Assembly: GCF_900604385.1 (NCBI RefSeq)
Contig: NZ_LR027382.1
Span: 372,001-436,000 of the forward strand
From: Alistipes megaguti
GTDB lineage: Bacteria; Bacteroidota; Bacteroidia; Bacteroidales; Rikenellaceae
DNA: 64,000 nt
Direction: 5' to 3'
Below the pieces are notes generated by a model. That model saw only the letters and a list, made by a program, of their open reading frames with translations. It was not told the DNA's origin and searched no databases. Made by a program: the position numbers and the translations under genes. Below, piece after piece: positions 9,071 through 19,215 of the stretch (position 1 is its first letter; the number at the start of each line of letters is the position of its first letter).

Positions 9071-10554
9071 CTATTTTAATTCCGAAATGGGATAACGCTC
9101 CGTACTGTTGGTCTTGTAATTCAGTTTGTAATAGTACGTCGGTTCAGGGAGTGTCTTGCCGTAAAGATTCTTGCAGATACGCTGACAAATTTCGATATTG
9201 TTCAGTTTGCCGGCGTCCGTACTGATTTTCTTGTAGTAATTTCTCGGCTGCATGGCAAAGAACATATAATAACCGTAATCGCTGCTGCACGACAATTCAC
9301 CGCGCCCTTCCTGCATCTCGAACGACATTCCGGCGCAATCTTTCTTGGTCATGCCCGACGCGGGTTTGCCGCCAGATTGTAGTCGGCAACGGCATAATCG
9401 AGGAAGTCGCCCACCTTTACGCCATCGATATCGGGCATGTCGGAACCGATGCGGCCCAGATAGTAGACCATTACGATCTTATCGGGCATGGCAGCCTTGA
9501 CCTCGTAAAGCATACGGGCAGCCGCATAGCTCGACTTCGGAGCCATCAGCGGACTCGAAAGATCGGGATCCGTTGAATACTCGTCGTCGAATCCCGCGCC
9601 GTCGAGGTTGTAAGCCTTGATATAGGATGCCAGTTCGGCGGCGAACTGCCGGGCTCCGAGGTCGGAACATTGGGCCAATCCTGCCGCATCATGGTTGCCC
9701 AATACGCTCAGAATAACTTTTATACCGTGACGACGCAGCGGTTGAATCAGCTCTTCGTTATGCTCCAGCAGATACTTCGTTTCATCGTTCAGATGCAGAT
9801 AGATCCGGTCGTTGTCCTTATCGTAATTGATATTGGCCGAGAAGAGTACCACGTGATCGATGAACAAGCATCCGTCCTCGGTCACGAACTCCAATGCATT
9901 CAACGGATTCATATCTTTCGTATCGAAATAGGCGACGGTCTTGATTGCATCCTCGCCTTTGAACGTGTCGAGTCCCTCATAGGGATCGTCGGTGACATAT
10001 CCGTCGGGCAGATTGCGCAGATTCTTCACCAGATAGACCAGACGCCCCGTAGATTCGTTCCACGAGATGCCCTCGGTCAGGCACACGGCTTTAATCGGCA
10101 GCAGATAGGTGACGCCGCCCTCCAGTTCGTCGCTCGCATCGATGCGGACATCGATATCTGCGGAACGCACCTCATCGGGAGCCAGCAATAACGCACCGTC
10201 ACGGCCGAATGTCACCTTCTCCGCAGGATAAAGCGCATATTCGGTTTTATGGGCGGCATTATACTTCGCCACATACTCGGCATCTATTTCGAGCCGGACA
10301 TCCACGCCCCTGGCGGGTAGTTTCGTGAGCGAAAAATAGGCCTGAGTCTCGACGGCATCGCCTCGCAACTCAATGACTTTCGTCGTACGGTTGGTCGTCG
10401 CATCGAGCAACATGCTCTCGATGCACGCTGCCGAAGCGTACGTATTTTCGTTGACGACATACCCGCTTTCGATATCGTCGGCACAAGATGCGAGCGCCAA
10501 GGCCGCAAGCGGCAATACGAGGCGGCACAGCGTGCGATTCAATTTATCAATCAT
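9071..10554 (-). pseudogene. DUF1735-GH18 endo-beta-N-acetylglucosaminidase, frameshifted
   Basis: The lipoprotein start (ALASCADD) is followed by an N-terminal DUF1735-type domain (about residues 40-190) and then a GH18 barrel carrying AYNLDGAGFDDEYS, the DGxxFDxE catalytic signature of EndoF/EndoH/BT_3987-like endoglycosidases that cut the chitobiose core of N-glycans. The frame ends early at ..ADYNLAANPRRA. The remaining barrel end (MTKKDCAGMSFEMQEGRG.. to ..RYPISELK) is in the next frame, 9352 to 9071. Adding one G in the CCG near 9360 restores ..NPASGMTKKDCAG. The catalytic residues lie before the break, but the barrel would be incomplete. It sits between the LamG lipoprotein and the BACON-LRR gene in PUL1. 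Confidence 0.8.
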
Positions 10555-10589
10555 ATGCTTTGTTTTTCGGTTTCACAGTTAAACTTCTT

Positions 10590-11792
10590 TTATTTTCCGG
10601 TATCGGGCAGCGTTACGTCGTACCATTTGATGGTATTCACAACGTACATGTCGTTACCGTTGATCGTATGATCGGCAATGGAGCTCGAAGCCCGATCGTC
10701 CTCGTCGAATTTCCAATAAGAAACCAGACCTTCAGCATTGGCATCTACTGAATAGAAGTGGTCGGGAGCATTGATCTCCTCTGCCGTAAGCGCCCGATTC
10801 CAAATACGCACTTCCGAAATCTTCCCATCGAAACAACGCTTCGAATCGTAAGAGTAGCCCACCCAGAAGAAGCGTTCGCCGAGACCGTCCTCGTTCTCGT
10901 CGCCGACATTGTGCTTCACGCCCAGATCCACCGAGCTCATCGAAACCGAGCCGGAGAGCTTCTCCTCGCCGTCGAGATAGACCTTGATGTCGCCGTCGTC
11001 AAACGTTACAGCCAGATGATACCAGCGTTTAGTTTCGATTTGCAGATCCGAATTGGTTCGGTTACCGCTCTCGGTGGCAATCTGAATCTGGTTCGCGGGT
11101 ACGCCGGAATCGCCAATGCGAATGAGGAAATGGTCCTCAATTCCCATAATTGTGGAAATCATCTTGTCGAGTTTGTTGGCATTAATCAGCGCTTCGAGAG
11201 TCATCTGTTTCAATCCGTTCGCCACATCGGCATTGCCATTCCACGTGGGTGAAGCATATGCCGAGTCGGCCAAATCAGCCACGACATTGACAAGGGCGGC
11301 CCCCTTGAATACGAAATAGAGAGTACGAGCGCTTTCCAGAATTTCCATACCGCTGGCCGATAGAATCGTTACAGGCAAAACGTAACGTTTTTCGCGGTCG
11401 AGCAGGTTCGTATCGCGGAATTTTACGGTTACGGGAATACTCGTCACACTGCCGGCCGGAATGCGTGTCTGCGAATCCTCGATCTGATAGAACTCCTCGC
11501 CGAGCAGTTCAGCATCGGTATCGTAATATGCCATGCGGTACTGATCGAGCAGTTCGGGCGCAACTCCGATCTCGACTTTAACATCTTCGACCACGGGCGA
11601 AGGTATTCCCACGATAATGTTACGCGAGTAATCCGACTCCGCATTTTTGATCAGCATCTCATCGGTAAAGGCAGTAGCCGAAATATAGAGTTTGTTATCG
11701 AAATGGTGTTCGCTCGGATCTTCGTTCTTGCAGCCAACGAAAGCCGTAGCGACGAAGACCGTAAGTGCGAACAAAAATACATACTGTTTCAT
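10590..11792 (-). CDS. DUF1735 and LamG-like surface glycan-binding lipoprotein
   Basis: A 400-residue lipoprotein (lipobox FVGC). An N-terminal DUF1735-type domain (about 30-170, including the RIPAGSVTSIPVTVKFRDTNLLDREKRYVLP pattern in shorter pieces) is followed by a concanavalin A/LamG-like fold: WYHLAVTFDDGDIKVYLDGE, then FDGKISEVRIWNRALTAEEI, then GLVSYWKFDEDD. This architecture is typical of PUL surface-binding proteins and some GH18 partners; no catalytic residues are apparent. It is co-transcribed with GH18-type genes on either side (9-bp gap upstream, 35 bp downstream). Probable function: capture of the glycan or glycoprotein substrate of PUL1. Confidence 0.75.
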   Translation of the reverse strand: MKQYVFLFALTVFVATAFVGCKNEDPSEHHFDNKLYISATAFTDEMLIKNAESDYSRNIIVGIPSPVVEDVKVEIGVAPELLDQYRMAYYDTDAELLGEEFYQIEDSQTRIPAGSVTSIPVTVKFRDTNLLDREKRYVLPVTILSASGMEILESARTLYFVFKGAALVNVVADLADSAYASPTWNGNADVANGLKQMTLEALINANKLDKMISTIMGIEDHFLIRIGDSGVPANQIQIATESGNRTNSDLQIETKRWYHLAVTFDDGDIKVYLDGEEKLSGSVSMSSVDLGVKHNVGDENEDGLGERFFWVGYSYDSKRCFDGKISEVRIWNRALTAEEINAPDHFYSVDANAEGLVSYWKFDEDDRASSSIADHTINGNDMYVVNTIKWYDVTLPDTGK

Positions 11793-11800
11793 GGTGCTTG

Positions 11801-12925
11801 TCAGTTTTTAGGCGAGGGATTCATAATCGAAATGGCTTCACGAATATTCTTATATACCAGCGAAATGTTGAAATAGTCGTTCTGTGCATCGACCACATAG
11901 ATTCCGGGTTTTGCATATCCGGCCGGAATCAATGTCCACTGCGCAGCACCCTTGATTGCGCGCAACTGCGACTTGCCGTCGGTGTCCAATGCGGAGAAGT
12001 AGCCCCTGTTGTCGGACGGGTCGCTTGGCGATACAGTCGATACGGTCACGATAAAGCGGTCGGTCGGGACACCCGTCACTGCTGCTAACTCAACCGTAAG
12101 CGACAATTCGTCGCCGGAGGTAGCGTCGATAGCCGGAAGGATGATGTAGTCGCACTGCGCAAGGATGCTCTTGTCGGCCAGATACTGCGGTTTGCCGCAG
12201 AAAGAAAGCGACTTGCCGGCGTGCGTTCCATACCAGGCGCCGACCGTTCCGAAGAATGCCTCCTGACGGGCTATGTAGCGCGCCTGCACGTCGTCCGCCA
12301 TGCCGGAATAGTTCTTGCCGGTACATGCGACAATGACGCCGTCGAATCCGTAGCGGTCGCAATAGGCCAGTTGCAGGGCAGTCTGCTCACGGCAGAAATC
12401 GAGAAAACGCTGCTCCAGAACTACTGCCGGGTCAGGCTGGGGTTCTTCGCCTTCATCACCATCGCTTTCATCGGGTATTTCGGGAGTCTCGGACTCCTCG
12501 GGTCGGTTATTCTCCTCCTCTTCGAGGATTTGTGCCCAACGAGCCTCCAACGCATCGTAATCGATCGTATAGAGGACGCGCGTACCCTTTTCACGTACCA
12601 GCGACATTTCCGCCACGAGCGTAGGATGTACGTCGGCCGGATTTTTCAATACGATATAGTCCACACTGTCAGGCAATGTCTTGATGTGTTCGCTCCGCTG
12701 GCTGGGAGCCGTCGACGGATTGTCGACGGATACGAAAACAATCTTGTGGTCGCGAGCCTTGTAATCGCGCAGCGCCTGCATGTACTGCGCATAGAGTTCG
12801 GGATTCTGCTCCTCCAGCGTTGGACGGTGAATATCAAGACTCTCGGTCTCAGTCCATTCGTCGCACGCCACGAATGCAAAAAGCATTACGACCGGAAAGA
12901 AAAATTTGATGATATTCGATTTCAT
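11801..12925 (-). CDS. GH18-like lipoprotein lacking the catalytic acid
   Basis: A 374-residue lipoprotein (MKSNIIKFFFPVVMLFAFVACDE). The body resembles the GH18 TIM barrel of Bacteroidetes PUL proteins. Strand 4, which should carry DGxDxDxE, reads YGFDGVIVACTGKNY, with neither the catalytic glutamate nor the preceding aspartates. It is therefore probably a binding protein derived from an endoglycosidase. An unusual acidic insertion (about residues 132-165, with ILEEEENNRPEE and DESDGDEGEEPQPDP) interrupts the barrel. It lies between SusD and the DUF1735-LamG gene with short gaps (20 and 8 bp). Its role in N-glycan capture is inferred from context. Confidence 0.75.
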   Translation of the reverse strand: MKSNIIKFFFPVVMLFAFVACDEWTETESLDIHRPTLEEQNPELYAQYMQALRDYKARDHKIVFVSVDNPSTAPSQRSEHIKTLPDSVDYIVLKNPADVHPTLVAEMSLVREKGTRVLYTIDYDALEARWAQILEEEENNRPEESETPEIPDESDGDEGEEPQPDPAVVLEQRFLDFCREQTALQLAYCDRYGFDGVIVACTGKNYSGMADDVQARYIARQEAFFGTVGAWYGTHAGKSLSFCGKPQYLADKSILAQCDYIILPAIDATSGDELSLTVELAAVTGVPTDRFIVTVSTVSPSDPSDNRGYFSALDTDGKSQLRAIKGAAQWTLIPAGYAKPGIYVVDAQNDYFNISLVYKNIREAISIMNPSPKN

Positions 12926-12944
12926 GATGTTTTAAGGTTTACGA

Positions 12945-14543
12945 TTATCGGATTGACGGGTTGCAGTCCCACCACAGACGGGTTGCCATATTGTCATCGC
13001 CGCCGAGCAGCTTCGTGACGGCATTAAGGACGTTTTCGTTGTTGGTGGTATATTCGTCGCTCGGATAGGGCATACGACGCGCCCCCAATTGCGAATCAAC
13101 GACACCGAGACTCTTGTTGCCGTCGTCCGTAGCGGGAATCAGGTGCGGATACCCCGTGCGGCGGTAATCTGCCCACGCCTCGTTGCCGAGTCCCCAGTTG
13201 GCGATCCATTTCTGAATGATGATACGCTCCTGTTTTTCGTCGACGGAAGCCGCGTCATTCCAAGCTACGGTGACGGACGAAAGTGTCTCTGCATAGGAGT
13301 TCGTGCCTGCCGGATCAACATAGACTTGAGGTACGCGCTCGGAATCGGCCAAATAGTCATCGACACCCGATACGCCCCACTGCTCAAATGACAATCGAAC
13401 ACCTTCGTTATATAGTTCCTCGGCAGTTGAAGGACCCATATCGAATCCGAAGACAGCTTTTGCTTCTGCTTTGAGGAAAGCCACTTCGGCGGCATTCATC
13501 CATACTATGGGAGATGCGATACCGACGTTGACTCCGGAATATTTGAATCCTACGCTCGTCTGCGGGATAACAATACCGCGGCGAATCCCGACATAGGGTT
13601 GTCCCTCCCACTCCGACGCAATGAAGTATTTCTGGCATCGCGGATCTGCATAACCGGCCATGTAGGCGGTGATATCGGCCGCCACATGCGTATCGCCACC
13701 CGTAGTGCTGCCCTCACTGTTGTAGTTGACAGCCACCCAGATCGGGTTGCCGTCCGCACCGAACGAGGTCAGCTGCGCATTGTCGGCATTCGAAAGGATA
13801 ACACCCACTTCGCTCTTCACGGCCTCTTCGGCCATACGACGCGCTTTGTCGGGATCAGCGTAGACAATGCGCATGGCCAGACGCAGCTTGAGCGAGTTGG
13901 CCAGTCGGCACCACCGCTCGGGATTGCCGCCGTAGATGTAATCGGCCTTGGGCGAAATGGCCTCGTTGCGGTGCGCGGTCAGCACCTCGATCGCATAGTT
14001 GAGCTCTTCGAAAAAGGAATCGTAGACCTCCTCCTGCGAATCGTAGGGCACCTGAATCTGACCGTTTTCACCGATCTTCGAGTAGGGAATCGGACCATAG
14101 GTATCCGTCACGCGGTGCATGGCCATGACCTTTATCACGTCGGCGATGGCCAGCACGATCGGGTCGTCGGTCACCTTCTTCAGCTGGCGCAGGTTCGAAT
14201 AGAGCGTCGGAATGATCTCCTTGCTGCGCATGAAGACGTTGGTCCAGTCGTCCGTCGGGTTGTAGTTGGCGATGGTGTTCGTCCAACTTTGCTTGGTAGG
14301 AGCGTAGTAGCCTCCGACCGTACCGCCCAGCAGCACGTCGGTGAATTGCGCCGTGTTGACGTCGGTCGAAACGACCGTGCCGGCCAGCGACGTGAGAGTC
14401 GAACCGAGAATATAGCCGTCGGTCTGCATGTCCTCCTCCGAAGGCTCGTAAGGATGGGTGTTGATGTCGAGGTAGTTGTCCGTGCAAGCAGTTCCTGCGA
14501 GCACGATTATCGCTACGGCAATTTTCAATATGTTGGTTTTCAT
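12945..14543 (-). CDS. SusD/RagB-family nutrient-binding lipoprotein (SusD_2 type)
   Basis: A 532-residue lipoprotein (AGTACTDNYLDINTHPYEPS; cysteine at 20). The opening LDINTHPYEPSE and the pattern VYDSFFEELNYAIEVL..NPERWCRLANSLKLRLAMRI are typical of the SusD/RagB family, which caps the SusC barrel and delivers glycans to it. The frame is complete. It follows the broken susC by 12 bp. With its SusC partner disrupted, this SusD would have no cognate transporter unless another SusC substitutes. Confidence 0.9.
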   Translation of the reverse strand: MKTNILKIAVAIIVLAGTACTDNYLDINTHPYEPSEEDMQTDGYILGSTLTSLAGTVVSTDVNTAQFTDVLLGGTVGGYYAPTKQSWTNTIANYNPTDDWTNVFMRSKEIIPTLYSNLRQLKKVTDDPIVLAIADVIKVMAMHRVTDTYGPIPYSKIGENGQIQVPYDSQEEVYDSFFEELNYAIEVLTAHRNEAISPKADYIYGGNPERWCRLANSLKLRLAMRIVYADPDKARRMAEEAVKSEVGVILSNADNAQLTSFGADGNPIWVAVNYNSEGSTTGGDTHVAADITAYMAGYADPRCQKYFIASEWEGQPYVGIRRGIVIPQTSVGFKYSGVNVGIASPIVWMNAAEVAFLKAEAKAVFGFDMGPSTAEELYNEGVRLSFEQWGVSGVDDYLADSERVPQVYVDPAGTNSYAETLSSVTVAWNDAASVDEKQERIIIQKWIANWGLGNEAWADYRRTGYPHLIPATDDGNKSLGVVDSQLGARRMPYPSDEYTTNNENVLNAVTKLLGGDDNMATRLWWDCNPSIR

Positions 14544-14555
14544 GGTCGTCGCTGA

Positions 14556-17500
14556 TTAGAATTTGAGTCGGAGGTTGAAGCCGAAGCTACGCATCGAGGG
14601 CATCATGAAGTAGTCGATACCCTGATAGTAGTTTCCGGTGGTCGCGATTGATTCAGGATCGAACGGTGCCTTGTTGTAGATCATCCACAGGTTGCGCCCC
14701 ACGAGCGAGAGGGTGATTTCGCAGACGTTGCGAGTCAGTCTCTTGGGAATCGTGTAACCGATCGAGGCCTCCTGCAGACGCACGTTGGTAGCCGAATAGG
14801 TGTAGTACTGCGGCACGGCGTTGCCGCCACCAACTGCCGTATACCACTTGTTGGCATCGACCAGATCGTCGCTGTTGATCATCACGCCGCCCCGGTCACG
14901 GGCTGCAGCCGTAGCCTCGGATACGCCGTAGTTGTCCAGCATGGCCTGCGTACGCGAAAATACCACGCCGCCCAGACGGGCCGACACCATGAATCCGAAG
15001 TCGAAGTTGCCCCAGCGGAAGTCGTTGCGCCATGCCATATTCGCGTCGGGCAGCACGCTGCCGAGTTTGATGTAGCTGTTCACGTCGGCGATCGGTTCGG
15101 TAGCGATCTCCCCTTTTCGCTGGTGTAAATATCGCCGTTGCTGTCGCGTTTCAGATCGACGCGCGAATAGAAATCGCCCAGCGTACCGCCCTTGCGCAGG
15201 ATGAAGCGGGCATCGCCCAGACCACCCATGTCAAGTTGGTCGACCGAAAAGTGCTCGCCGGTTTCGGGGTTGACCACATCGTCGGCCAGCGAAAGGATCT
15301 TGTTGCGGTTGACCGAGAGAGTGTAGTTGGTATTCCACGAGAACTTGCCCCATGTTATAGCCCAAAGCCAGCTCGACACCGCGGTTGCGCACGTCGCCTG
15401 ACTGAATGGTCAGCGACGAGGATCCCGAACCGGTCGAAATCGTAGGTTCGAATGTCTGGTCCGACGTTTTCGTATCGTAGTAGGAAACGTCGAGGTTGAA
15501 GTGACGCAGGAAGCGCATCGTAAGACCAAGTTCGAACGACTTCGTTCGCTCGGGTTTGAGGTTGTAGACCGGGAAGCGAGTCTGCGAGCTCCAGTTCAGA
15601 CCGCTTTTGCTCCAGGTGAACTGCGGATTGGCCAGGTAGCGCTCGAAAGCGACACCGACCGAAGCGTACGAGCCGCGGATCTTGACGTACGACAGATTCT
15701 CGGGCATGTTCGGGATGATCTGCGACAACACCACCGACAGACCCACCGACGGATAGAAGAACGAGGTCTTGGTCGAGTGGGGGCCCGCCAGCTGCGAAGG
15801 CCAGTCGTTGCGGCCGGTCAAGGTCAGAAAATAGGTGTTTTTATACCCGATTTCGGCCGAAGCGAAGACCGATTGCGTCTGTTCACGCCAGCCGTCCTGT
15901 AACCGCTCGGTCTTGGAGGTGTTGCTCAGGTTCTGTATATTGAAAACGTTGGCCAGCATGGGCTTTTCGTCGGTGATTTCGCCGTCGGGAATCGGGCCGC
16001 GGTTCTTCATGGCATCGTAGCGCATATCCGAAATCGAAGCACCGACGTTGGCCTGCAGCGACCAGTCGTCGCCGAAAGACTTGTTGATGTTCACCAACAC
16101 ATCGCCGTAGACCTGACGGTCTTCGGTCTTTGTAATGCCGTAAAGGCCGTTCTTCGAACCTTCGGTCAGCTGCGTGATGGTCGAGGCATAGAACTTCTCG
16201 GTATAGGCCGTGTTGCTGTTGTCGATGCGGATGCGGCCGGATACGTTGAGCCAGTCGAGAATGTCGTAGGAGAGCGACGCATTGAGCATATAGCGATCCT
16301 TGCGGTTTTCGCGCAGATTGCGGTAGTTGATCCAATAGGGATTCTGCATCGCCAATCCGGCATCGCCCACAGGTCAGTACTGCGTATGCAGACGACGGGC
16401 AGCATCGTAGCGCTCGTACATCTCGATATCGGCCCAGTCGTTGCCGCGCGGAAAGAGGTAGGCACCGACCAGCGGGTTATTGTACAAACCCTGATTGGTC
16501 ATGTTGCGGTCTTTCTGAATGATGTAACTGGCACCGGCGTCCAATTTGAGTCTGTCATTGAGAAACGATGTCGTATTGCGGAACGTGAAGTTGTATCGAT
16601 CGTAGGTGTTGTTGGGAATCACGCCGCGCGAATTGACCGTTGCTGCGGAAAAGTAGGTCTGATTTTTCTTCGTGCCAGTCGAGACCGAAACGCTTTCCGT
16701 GCCGGTTACGCCTGTCTGGAAATAATCCTTGCGCGGATCGTAGCCATATTTGTTGGCCGCATTGAGCAGATGCCCCCAACTCTGTACGATCGAACCTTCG
16801 CTCAAATAGATGTTGCCCGTTCCGTAGCGGTTCTGGAACTCGGGCAGGATGAATGGCGACGACACTTCGGTATTGCTCGATACGGTGATGGACGTATGTC
16901 CCGCCTTACCGCGCTTGGTTGTCACGACGATCGCACCGTTGGCGGCATCCGAACCGTAGAGAGCCGCAGCGGCCGCACCGTTCAGCACCGACATCGACTC
17001 GATGTCCTCGGGGTTGATGTCAGCGATGGGATCGGTCGTACCCTGCGAGCCGAACTCCGTGCTGCCGTCGCGCGCGGTCGTATACATGGGTACGCCGTCG
17101 ATGACGTAGAGCGCATTCGACGACTGGGTAATCGACTTCTGGCCGCGCATGACCACTTTCGAGGCACTGCCCACACCGCCGGCCGAAGCGTTGATCGTCA
17201 GACCGGCCACCTTGCCGTTCAGCGAGTTGATGAAGTTGACATCCTTGTTTGCGAGGATCGACTCGGAGTCGACCGACTGCACGTTGTAAGACAGCGCCTT
17301 TTCCGAGCGCTTGATGCCGAGAGTCGTCACAACAATGGCGTCGACATTGACCGTATCCTCTTTCAGCGTGATATCGATGGAGGTGCGGTTGTTCACGGCT
17401 ACCTCGACAGGGGTGTAACCGAGATAATTGACGATCAGAATCAGCGGTTCGGCCGATCGGGGCAGCTGCAATTTGTAGCTGCCGTCGACATCGGTGGTCG

Positions 17501-17927
17501 TACCGATCGTCGTACCTTTTACGATGATGCTCGCGCCGATGACAGGCTGCTGCGAAACATCGGTTACGAATCCCGAAATCGTTGCGGGAGCCTTGTTATC
17601 GAACTTTTTCTGTGACAGCAGAATTTGAAGATTGTCGATCTTGTAGGAAATATTTAGATCTTTGAATACGATATCCAGCACCTCGTCAATGCGCTTATCT
17701 CGGATATCGACGCTCACCTTCCGGGAGGTGTCCAAGTTCTTATAAAGAAACACATAATGCGACTGATTTTCAATCGCTTTCATCACTTGAGCCACGGTGG
17801 CGTCCTGCATTTTAAGCGTGATACCACTATCCTGCGCTCTTACAACGGTAACGCTCAGACTTAAAAGCAGGATGAATACTAGTTCAAACAGTTTTCCTAT
17901 TTTTGGGGAGAACGCTGTTTTATTCAT
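14556..17927 (-). pseudogene. STN-containing SusC/RagA TonB-dependent receptor with three lesions
   Basis: A SusC-type outer-membrane glycan importer of about 1,120 residues. After the signal peptide there is an STN domain (about 35-115, ITLKMQDATVAQVMKAIENQ), the receptor part that signals to FecR, then a carboxypeptidase-like domain, the plug (VMRGQKSITQSSNALYVIDG) and the barrel ending in FGFNLRLKF. Three defects break it. TGA at 16376-16374 stands where HTQY[W]PVGDAG is expected. One extra base near 15354 occurs between LALGY and WGKFSWNTNY. One G is missing from the run at 15113-15110 between YTSEKG and EIATEPIADVNSY. The neighbouring susD and lipoproteins are intact. Either a true pseudogene or a cluster of assembly errors. 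Confidence 0.85.
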
Positions 17928-18024
17928 ACTTTTGTGAAAAATTTGGTAATTAGATTCGTGTGATTAGCTAAAGACATCCGATCTTTTTACCGGGCCTGCG
18001 AACTTCCACTTCGCAGGCTTTTTT
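17927..18024 (+). ncRNA. Candidate DonS-like antisense small RNA against the susC leader
   Basis: On the plus strand, opposite the start of susC, TTTG (17902-17905) and TACTTTTG (17927-17934) form a Bacteroidetes promoter with a 21-bp spacer. Downstream a perfect 9-bp hairpin with a T6 tail ends at 18024. Transcription from about 17940 would give an RNA of about 80-85 nt, antisense to the leader between fecR and susC. Position, size and PUL type match the DonS family of cis-antisense RNAs described for susC genes of ECF-sigma-controlled, N-glycan-degrading PULs in Bacteroides. No transcript data are available here. Confidence 0.55.
17994..18024 (+). terminator. Terminator hairpin between fecR and susC, plus orientation
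   Basis: GCCTGCGAA (17994-18002) and TTCGCAGGC (18010-18018) pair perfectly around a 7-nt loop and are followed by TTTTTT on the plus strand. On the minus strand no U-tract follows, so it ends transcripts running antisense to susC and fecR, although no plus-strand protein gene precedes it. Confidence 0.75.
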
Positions 18025-18091
18025 GTCGGATATCCGGAATTTTACGTTTCTGGATTCATCATAGGCAGTATGGATTAGGTTTACATTCGGA

Positions 18092-19036
18092 TTATTTGAT
18101 CGTTATCGTATTCTCCGCTTCATCTATCTCGTAATCGAAGTTCAACAAGGAGTGCAGCCACTTGAATGCATTGCCGACCCCAGCATTTATGCGGATCTTG
18201 CCGCCGATGCCGGCGGTCGAAGGCAAAGAGCTGCGTTTGATGACTACCCGGACGGCAAATGCCTGTTCCATCTTCTCCATCAGTTCGGCGAACGACAGCC
18301 CCGTAATGTCGAGCTGTCCGTTCAACCAGCATGGAGAATCATAATCGTCGAGCTTGGACGTGTATAAATAGTTTCCGATGAGATCGACCTTTTCATTCGG
18401 TCTCATGACGATATTCGCCTGGCTTGGGTCCAGCCGGTTCGAAATCCGCACCGAACCCTCCATCAAGGTTATCGAGAACCGATGGTGCGCTTCGTTCGCA
18501 TCGACGTTGAATTTTGTACCGAGCACCCGGACATCCGAAGCGAAAGTCTCCACAATAAACGGATGAGACTCATCGTGCGCGACTTCGAACATGGCTTCTC
18601 CGATCAATTTCACGCGCCGGACATCCTGTGCAAACATAATCGGATATTCGAGTCGGGACTCGGAGTTCATCCATATATGGGTTCCGTCGGCCAGCGTAAG
18701 TTCCATACGTTGTCCCGCAGGTACGTAAATGGAGTGGTGCTTATCGGATAATTCGCCGATCGAATATCTGTTTGCGAAGAATCCGGCCCCTATGGCAATC
18801 ATGACTGCCGCAGCGATTTGCGTGGCCCAGCGACCGATTGTCCGCCACCTTACGAGCGATCGCCGCTGAGTGGGCTGCATCTTGTCTCCGTAAAGTTTGA
18901 CCGAGTCGAACAAGAACCGGGCCGTATCCATCTCTTTCTGATTATTCGGGTCGGCAGAGAGCCACTCCGCAATTTGAGTCTCCTCTTCCGGTGTCGTCAT
19001 CCCGCTCAGGTATTTATGCAAAATTTCCGTTTCCAC
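18092..19036 (-). CDS. FecR-family anti-sigma factor
   Basis: 314 residues: an N-terminal cytoplasmic anti-sigma part (METEILHKYLSGMTTPEEE.., AEWLSADPNNQKEM), one membrane helix at about 88-108 (ATQIAAAVMIAIGAGFFA), then the periplasmic FecR domain (YVPAGQRMELTLADGTHIWM, VKLIGEAMFEVAHDESHPF) and a C-terminal DUF4974-like domain (LDITGLSFAELMEKMEQAF). It holds the ECF sigma factor inactive until the STN domain of the loaded SusC signals through it. It is transcribed toward susC and away from the divergent sigma gene. With susC broken, the signal input of this switch is probably lost. Confidence 0.92.
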   Translation of the reverse strand: METEILHKYLSGMTTPEEETQIAEWLSADPNNQKEMDTARFLFDSVKLYGDKMQPTQRRSLVRWRTIGRWATQIAAAVMIAIGAGFFANRYSIGELSDKHHSIYVPAGQRMELTLADGTHIWMNSESRLEYPIMFAQDVRRVKLIGEAMFEVAHDESHPFIVETFASDVRVLGTKFNVDANEAHHRFSITLMEGSVRISNRLDPSQANIVMRPNEKVDLIGNYLYTSKLDDYDSPCWLNGQLDITGLSFAELMEKMEQAFAVRVVIKRSSLPSTAGIGGKIRINAGVGNAFKWLHSLLNFDYEIDEAENTITIK

Positions 19037-19215
19037 TCCGTTTTATTTAATAATGTTTATTACATTTTTATTACAAAACACATAAACAGGGAGGTCTTAC
19101 AGCGAAAAAACGCTTTTCATATCAAATAAATTTATTTAATAATTTACAAAATTTATTTAAAAATTCAAATGCAATGCATGTAACCAAAAAAACTATCTTT
19201 GCATAAAATTTCGAT

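Noticed and set aside
17994..18018. The hairpin as terminator of fecR
   Set aside because: On the minus strand no U-tract follows the stem; the T-run is only on the plus strand.
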